Part shown: positions 58,254 through 64,000 of the stretch, in pieces | Layout: each line of letters starts with the position of its first letter | Numbering within the stretch: the first letter of the stretch is position 1 | Assembly (NCBI GenBank): GCA_947000775.1 | Contig: CAMQGK010000637.1 | Location: 21,475,001-21,539,000, forward strand | Length of the DNA stretch: 64,000 nt | Source: Pterois miles | Lineage: Eukaryota > Chordata > Actinopteri > Perciformes > Scorpaenidae | Direction: 5' to 3' | Notes under the pieces: generated by a model | Seen by the model: the letters and a program-made list of their open reading frames with translations, nothing else | What the model was told of the DNA's origin: nothing | Database searches by the model: none | Program-made: the position numbers and the translations under genes

Positions 58254-59459
58254 CCGTGAGTCCTTTCTGGTCGCTTAGCTCATATTTATTACACTGTTGC
58301 ACTCGCTGCAACTTTTCTCCAAAGTTAACTTTGCATTGTCTGCTTCCCAACTCATTCATTCCTCCTCACTTCGTGCTGGAGGGGGTTGGGTTTTTGTTTA
58401 TCTTTCTTTTTCTTTGTGCACGGGTTGCAGTGTTTGGAAGATAAAACCAGTATATCAGAGTTTAGCTTCGCTTTTTGTCTCTTTCTTTCTTAACTCCAAC
58501 TAATGTTCATTTATTTAAAAAAGTGTGCTCGCTAATTGCATACATCTGTGAGCTTTTACGCACCATCTTTGCAATAGTGGAGAGTGAAACTACTGCAGAC
58601 CAACTCAGAGGACAGCAGCAGATGTGTCAACCCTGAAAACTCACCCAGTCTTTTCAGATCTATAATGTGAATGGAAAGCTGTCCTTGAAATGGGCGTTTT
58701 CATCACTTGTGCAGGGCTAAATGAAAACAGCAAACTCTGACCTGCACTCAAAGACATCCTATTTAATTACAGGGATATCCTTACATTGTGTACCCTATGA
58801 TCTGTGGATATCTGTACAGCAAGAAAAGTCTGCTTTAAAGTGACTGAAAGTGGGTTTACCCTCCAGTCGCCCCTGGTTTTAAGAGATCTCTTAATGCTGC
58901 TGCTGCCGACTGGAATAAATTACTGCTCAGCATGGACTGCATGAATAAAACTATTCACCTCTCTGAGAAACATCCCAAAGTTCCTTCTTGTCAGAGCTGA
59001 CCTGGTTTCTTTCTGCTGGGATCCCCCGTGGGAACCTATAAAATCAAAGAGGAATGCCTTTATGGGAGGAAAAAAGTGTAGTATATGTAGGAAAAAGCTG
59101 CATCATGCTACAGTATAAACACTGTGGTTCCCTCAGATAAAAGGGAGCAGACAAATGCTGCTGTAAAATCACCAGTGGATGCATGTAATGTGAATGAATT
59201 TAATGTGTCTGCATTTTCTAATTGGAAACAGCAACTGTGAGTTTTTCAAATGTGAGTCAAGGTCTGCCGAAACTGCTGGTTTTACTCAGTCTAAGCCCAA
59301 GTTTTACTGTGACTTTTTTAGTTCAGCACACACCACACATTTTCCGTATGAAGACATTAAAGCAGCAGAGCTGTTATTGTGATTATTGTTATTGCTTTTT
59401 ATAAAACGGTCACTATATCTTGACAGTAGTGCATGAGACAGGTAATCTGAAAAAAAAAT
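58254..59459. other. No coding sequence recognised
   Basis: If the candidate first exon is real this is its intron. No exon seen. Confidence 0.45.
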
Positions 59460-59464
59460 CATGT

Positions 59465-59825
59465 TCCTCTGTGTCCTCCGGTGCTCCTAATGGCATTGGC
59501 AAGATTTCACAGACCAGAGGAAAACAACCAATCGGAGCCGAGCTGGAGCCTTTCCGTCTTTGAGCAGCTGTCAATCACTCGCAAACTCCGATCAAACGGT
59601 CAAACTAGGCAGCGCTGATCAAATATGAATCAATATTCTTTTACTGTAATATCTGAGGCATGAAATAATTCTTGCCTCAGATATTTTCAGAAACATCTTG
59701 TAGTTACTGTTTAACTGTAAAATGAGAAAACTTGTGACCCGGCAGCCATGTTAAGGAGCTGTCAATAGGAGCGCTCTGTCTGAAATGACCTGTGATTGGC
59801 CAGTCTCCTGTCATGGGCTAGAACA
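59465..59825. repeat. Common teleost dispersed repeat
   Basis: CCAATCGGAGCCGAGCTGGA, AGCAGCTGTCAATCACTCGC, AGGCAGCGCTGATCAAATAT and GTGACCCGGCAGCCATGTT are motifs of a repeat I know from many fish sequences. It contains an internal inverted pair ATCTGAGGCA...TGCCTCAGAT (59,651-59,682). Confidence 0.65.
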
Positions 59826-62220
59826 CTTGAGTTACAATATGCTGAAATGTTGTTATGAAGTTTTTGCCCATTGATGCCAAAAATGTTTAATGCTTCTAAC
59901 GTGTTTGGCCATAACTGATTAAAAACATGAATTCAATGGAAGTCTTTCAAACTCACAGTCTTGTTATGCTTTCAGTGTTCTAGCTTGTTGCTTGCCTTTT
60001 GATGGGTTTGTTTTCATGCTTGGCACGACTGCATCTTTTCAACTTCTTATTCCATCTGTGAACTTAAAATCCCAAGAGGATCAGATAAGACCTTTTTTAA
60101 AAAACAACAACAAAGAAACAAAATGGATCGTGTCTTTCTCTTTGTGGTGTGCCACCCCTGTTGGCTAGAGTCTCAGTCGCAAAGCCAGATGGGAACTTTA
60201 TTACCCGCTCTGATCAAACAAACAGTGATGTAAGATGACTGTGAAAGGTAGTGTGTGGTAAGCCTTCAGAGTTGCACACAGAGACTCCTGGAAAAAGTAA
60301 CAAGCGTTTAGCTCAGACTTGGAAGGCGTCAGTGTGTGGGACTGTTGGCTTCTCTAGTAGCTCTCCTCAGTGTGAGCTAGTTGGCTGGCCTGCTTTCAGT
60401 TGCATCAGTTTTTTTTTTTTGTTTTTTTTTAATGTGCCAAAAGCCTCCATCATGAACACTGCTGGGTGAGATGGTCTAATGTGTTGTATATAGAGGACCA
60501 AAGTCCCCCAGCCAGTGCCATGGTGATGAATAGTGTTTGCACTTGTCTGCCCGTGCAGCTTAGCGTAGTGAGGCGTGCGTCTTGTGTTAGCCCTGCATCA
60601 ACAGTGGTGGACCGTGGCTGACTGGACCATGAAAAGCCTTCAACAGCCTCGATTAAAGGAGGATTTTCTGACGCCGTGGAGCATCCAAAGTCCTGTGACT
60701 GATATGTTGTTGCCTCATCAACTTTGTGATACACCAGATCCCATTTGTGCTTTTTCCTTGTTGCTTTACTTTGGAGTTGAAGGGGTACAAATCACACATT
60801 GTAGTCAAGTCCACCATCCTAACAAAGAATTTTCCCTTGTGCTGTTTGACTCAGAACATTTTCCACCCATTCAGTTTAACTGCTTAAACTCTACATCCTC
60901 AGTCTCCCCGTGGAGCTGGAGTAATAACACTGTATATATTCATTTTGCTCACTGCTGCTTTGTTAAGTTCACTACAGCTGCTTTCTCCATTCACTTATGG
61001 CAAACCAAGCCAGACCAAGTGTTTGACAGCCTGTTGTGCAGACGACGCCGGAGCTGCTAATGCAGAGCAGTCAGGGGAACATTTGAGTGTAGTCATGAAC
61101 TACAACACAGTGAAAAATGGTAACCTTGCAGGGTTCTCCCATGTGCATTTATTTGATAGCTGATAAGTGGTTCGGCCACTTTAGAGCTATTGTTACTCGT
61201 AAAGTGCAACAGCTCAGACCCTGAGGGGCGAAAAGAAGAGTGTTGGCCATATTAATTGTGCAAACTAGAGAGTCCACAGGCAGGATTTTTATATAACTCT
61301 CTCCTGTTAAAGCTTTACAAGTGGACTGTGTGCTTAGATATCAGTATGCTTTATGTTCTGAAGGTAATGGCATTTTACAGGACTCAGACAGTTGCCTGAC
61401 ATTGGAGCCATTTGGAGCTGCGAGTGTGAAAAAGTGCCCAGTACAAAGTTAACTGCTACTTGGAGTCATTGTTAAAGGCTCATAGCTTTCACCTGATCTA
61501 GTCTATCCACAATATGTTAATCACTCTTGGTCTTTGCGGTGGGTTTATACTACAAAGGGAAATAAGTATCCATAAAGGCCCCAACACTCCAACCTAACAG
61601 GCTGATGAAGGCCACCAGTTGCGTTGCCACATGTCTTGGCCAAAAAGTTGCACATAAACACACCGCACAGACTACATCCAAAGACCAACTACCCTTTACT
61701 TGTTTGCTTGACCAACCCCCCAACTTTGGGGGATTATTTTGTGATCATATGGGACCTCACTGCTCATATTAAGAAGGCAATAAAGACAGGCAAACACATC
61801 AGATAGTTGTTCCTATCTGCATGCTTGATGGATTCATTTTGGTATTTTTGTCATTTTGATAACCATGTACTGCAAATCAACCAGTCTCCCTGTTGTTTGA
61901 GCTGTATTGTGAATAAAGCATGGTGTTTGTTTGGGTTACAGGTTTATGTTTAACCAGACTTGGAGGTTGTGTGGCATGGAAAGTCTATTCAACTCGCAAA
62001 AAGCGTGAGCTTTTGACAGAAGACAGAAATCATCAACTCAGCAGTCATTAAGTACAAGTTGTTCCGAGAGGTTTTCAGTTTGTTCAGTTTTAGTGTGCCG
62101 GCATGTGGAGTACCAGTTTGCTCCCACACACAGATCTGCACCTGGAGCGGTGTTGAGGACTCTTGATTCCAGGTCACTTTCTCAGGCAGCAGCTCGCTCT
62201 CTGCCCCTCTAAACCTCCGT
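59826..62220. other. No gene recognised; T-runs near 60,411-60,430
   Basis: Holds a 161-codon plus frame (60,575-61,060) with no resemblance to any family I know; treated as chance. No conserved splice pattern seen. Confidence 0.4.
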
Positions 62221-62231
62221 CCTCTCCGTTC

Positions 62232-62277
62232 TGGCCCAGGCCCGTGGCCCAGGCCCGTGGCCCAGGCCCGTGGCCCA
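62232..62277. repeat. 13-bp GC-rich tandem repeat
   Basis: TGGCCCAGGCCCG three times plus a partial TGGCCC. Confidence 0.93.
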
Positions 62278-63543
62278 CTGCTGCTCCGTTAGGGAGGGCT
62301 CTAACCTCCTTCACCGCCAGCAGCTTTTGATGTTGTGACTCTGCTGCCCCCCTGACAAGGCCGACTCGACCTGCGGGGAATTTTACGCTATTACGCTGCA
62401 TAAAGCGTTTTATTATCATTTGTTTGCACATAGACGCTCCTGTGTTCTCAAACAAACGCTCCCAAGGTAGAATGACGCCAATCATCTCACACAATACCCA
62501 TTTGCTTTCTCACAGACCACATGTCACTGTAGACAACGAGCTTGCTTTGTTGATGAAAAATGACCATTTCAAAATTGATAGCCACCCTGAGCCTCACCCT
62601 AACACATAACAGTTGGTTTACTGGCTCCCCTTTTTGTATTCTCACTAGTACTTATGTGTTCTGCATGCATATGAATGCCTGTCTGGTCATTGACCTGTAG
62701 TAGAGTGACTTTTCTCTTTGCTAAAGGACAGGAAAGAGCACGTGGCCTGGGCCTTTAAATAATGTATGTACATTTAATGGTGTTTTTTTCATGTTGTCCT
62801 CATAGCTTGATCTGGGAAATCTAGGTCAATGTCAGCGTCAGGAAGCAAAGTGTGTCTCATAATATTGGTGGCATGCATTGAAATCCCAGGTCCTGCCCAC
62901 CCATCACATCAAATCTCTCATGCATGCTTTATTTTTCTTCTAAATACAGCACTTTAATCTGTGGGAATTATGGATCAAACTCAAATTTAAGATTAAATTC
63001 TGCAATTTGTACTGTATGCCATATGTAGGAACAAATCAGTGACTCAGTAGTGTCCTTCTCCTGACATTCAAGGTGCTCCAGTTGATTTATCCTGCATACT
63101 GCACATTGTGTGACATTGAGGGGAGGGAGGAGGGCTGTTTAGCGCCAGCAGCAGGTAGTCTGTTTAATTTATATTGCAAATATCAGAGGGTGACTAATGG
63201 CAGAGTTGTACCAGGATGTCCTGGCAAAAAGTAATTATTAGAGAGACACTTTCTAGATCCAGATCTAGCCATTTGAGTGATGTTGTTTTTTTAACAGAAT
63301 TAAATGTTTTTGATGCATGAAGTCAGAGATTAATGTGCCAAACTTAAATGATGTGTAAACGTCCATCTGCCACACACAGGCACTGTGCCAGTCAGGTTTT
63401 GGAGATGTGGATCCAGACGAGGGTATTTGACCACAAGTTTCGCAACATCACTGATTCATGAGATTTAGATTTGAGATTAATAGCAGCTAAACCATGTGGG
63501 CACATGTGATGCTTACCTCCTTAGCATGCATCAAAGAGATTTA
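62278..63543. other. No gene recognised
   Basis: Possible frames are short and have no supporting splice context. Confidence 0.4.
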
Positions 63544-63582
63544 ATCAATCTCTCTGATGCATTTTGCATCAGAGAGATTGAT
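63544..63582. repeat. Perfect 18-bp inverted repeat with 3-base loop
   Basis: ATCAATCTCTCTGATGCA, loop TTT, then TGCATCAGAGAGATTGAT. All 18 positions pair. The surroundings are not repetitive. Confidence 0.95.
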
Positions 63583-64000
63583 AAAGCGGGACTCTTCTAA
63601 TCCAGTTAGTTAGAGGCATTTGCCAAAGGTTCATACTAGGGTCACTTTCATTTAGACATTTAAATAAAATGAGTGCTTTTAAAAACGAAAAAAATCTAAA
63701 ATAATAAGTGGGATTTTTTTGTGTCCTTCATGTGTACATTGAGATGAACCACCACAAAAAGCATTTTTACCAACATAGAGTGGTTCATCTCTCTACCACT
63801 CAGCAGTGAGGATAATCCCCTGAGTTTAATCAAGGCTGTCAGGTTTTTTTCCTTTGGATCCAGTACAACAGTTAACAGCAGGCAGCAACTCTTATTAATG
63901 GGATTGTGTCACTGGCTGCCTAGAAGCCACTTCCAAATGTGGGGTAGTGGGTTATCAGCCGAGGAGCTGAGGGCACGCAGCAGCATCCAGGCTGCAGACA
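63583..64000. other. No gene recognised
   Basis: End of window; nothing identifiable. Confidence 0.4.

Noticed and set aside
60575..61060. 161-codon plus-strand frame
   Set aside because: No family resemblance, odd Cys/Trp/His-rich makeup, no splice or start context; it lies in what would be an intron. It is the best of the unexplained frames, so a protein search would still settle it.
63360..63480. Possible coding exon after CACACACAG at about 63,369
   Set aside because: The acceptor is plausible but the only matching donor (GTATTT) is weak and the reading matches no family.
1..64000. CRISPR array, operon, prophage or other prokaryotic system
   Set aside because: The tandem arrays have no spacers, and the spliced vertebrate gene and teleost repeats show this is animal nuclear DNA.

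Overview
The window looks like teleost fish nuclear DNA, probably a percomorph. It is AT-rich, contains one spliced vertebrate gene with GT-AG introns, and is otherwise crowded with decayed transposons: hAT, Tc1/mariner, non-LTR and LTR relics, several short dispersed families of kinds I know from fish genomes, minisatellites and microsatellites. There are no bacterial-style gene clusters, and almost all open reading frames over 60 codons are chance or repeat-driven.

The one confidently recognised gene is bzw1 (basic leucine zipper and W2 domains 1, also called 5MP2), on the minus strand from about 56,040 down to about 45,806. I could place all 12 exons: one non-coding 5' exon, eleven coding exons, and a last exon with the 3' UTR. 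Every splice site is GT-AG. The coding exons sum to 1,260 nt, that is 419 codons plus stop, which is the length of human BZW1. The product is an eIF5 mimic that binds eIF2 and eIF3 and raises the stringency of start-codon choice. Its own AUG here has a weak context, in line with the known autoregulation of BZW1/BZW2. The promoter side has a palindromic NRF1-type site and a pyrimidine tract that could be a TOP/TCT-type start.

Layout: 1-45.8 kb is a gene-free region (intergenic, or intron of a gene whose exons I cannot see) with repeat fragments. These include a Tc1 transposase remnant (3.7 kb), a solo LTR with perfect 5-bp target duplication nested in another repeat (6.6-7.2 kb), hAT relics (9.9-10.4, 12.2, 33.9-34.4 and 41.5-42.7 kb), a 41-bp minisatellite grown from part of a dispersed repeat (25.1-25.6 kb), a ~20-bp-unit minisatellite (32.3-32.7 kb), and three copies of one long family (6, 35 and 38 kb, the last inverted). 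45.8-56.1 kb is bzw1. Four of its introns are long, and each long one carries transposon inserts (hAT in introns 2, 6 and 11; a LINE in intron 9). 56.1-64 kb is the divergent side: a trinucleotide repeat tract with two predicted hairpins (57.2-57.4 kb), a GC-rich segment with a possible non-coding first exon of a plus-strand gene ending in a good splice donor at 58,253, a known-type teleost repeat (59.5-59.8 kb), and a perfect short hairpin (63.5 kb).

I found no convincing new multi-gene system. The more interesting signals are regulatory (bzw1 start context and promoter) and structural (transposon-driven intron growth, minisatellites born inside transposons). Repeat family names in this annotation (A to G) are my own labels based on matches within the window and on memory of fish repeats, not database calls.
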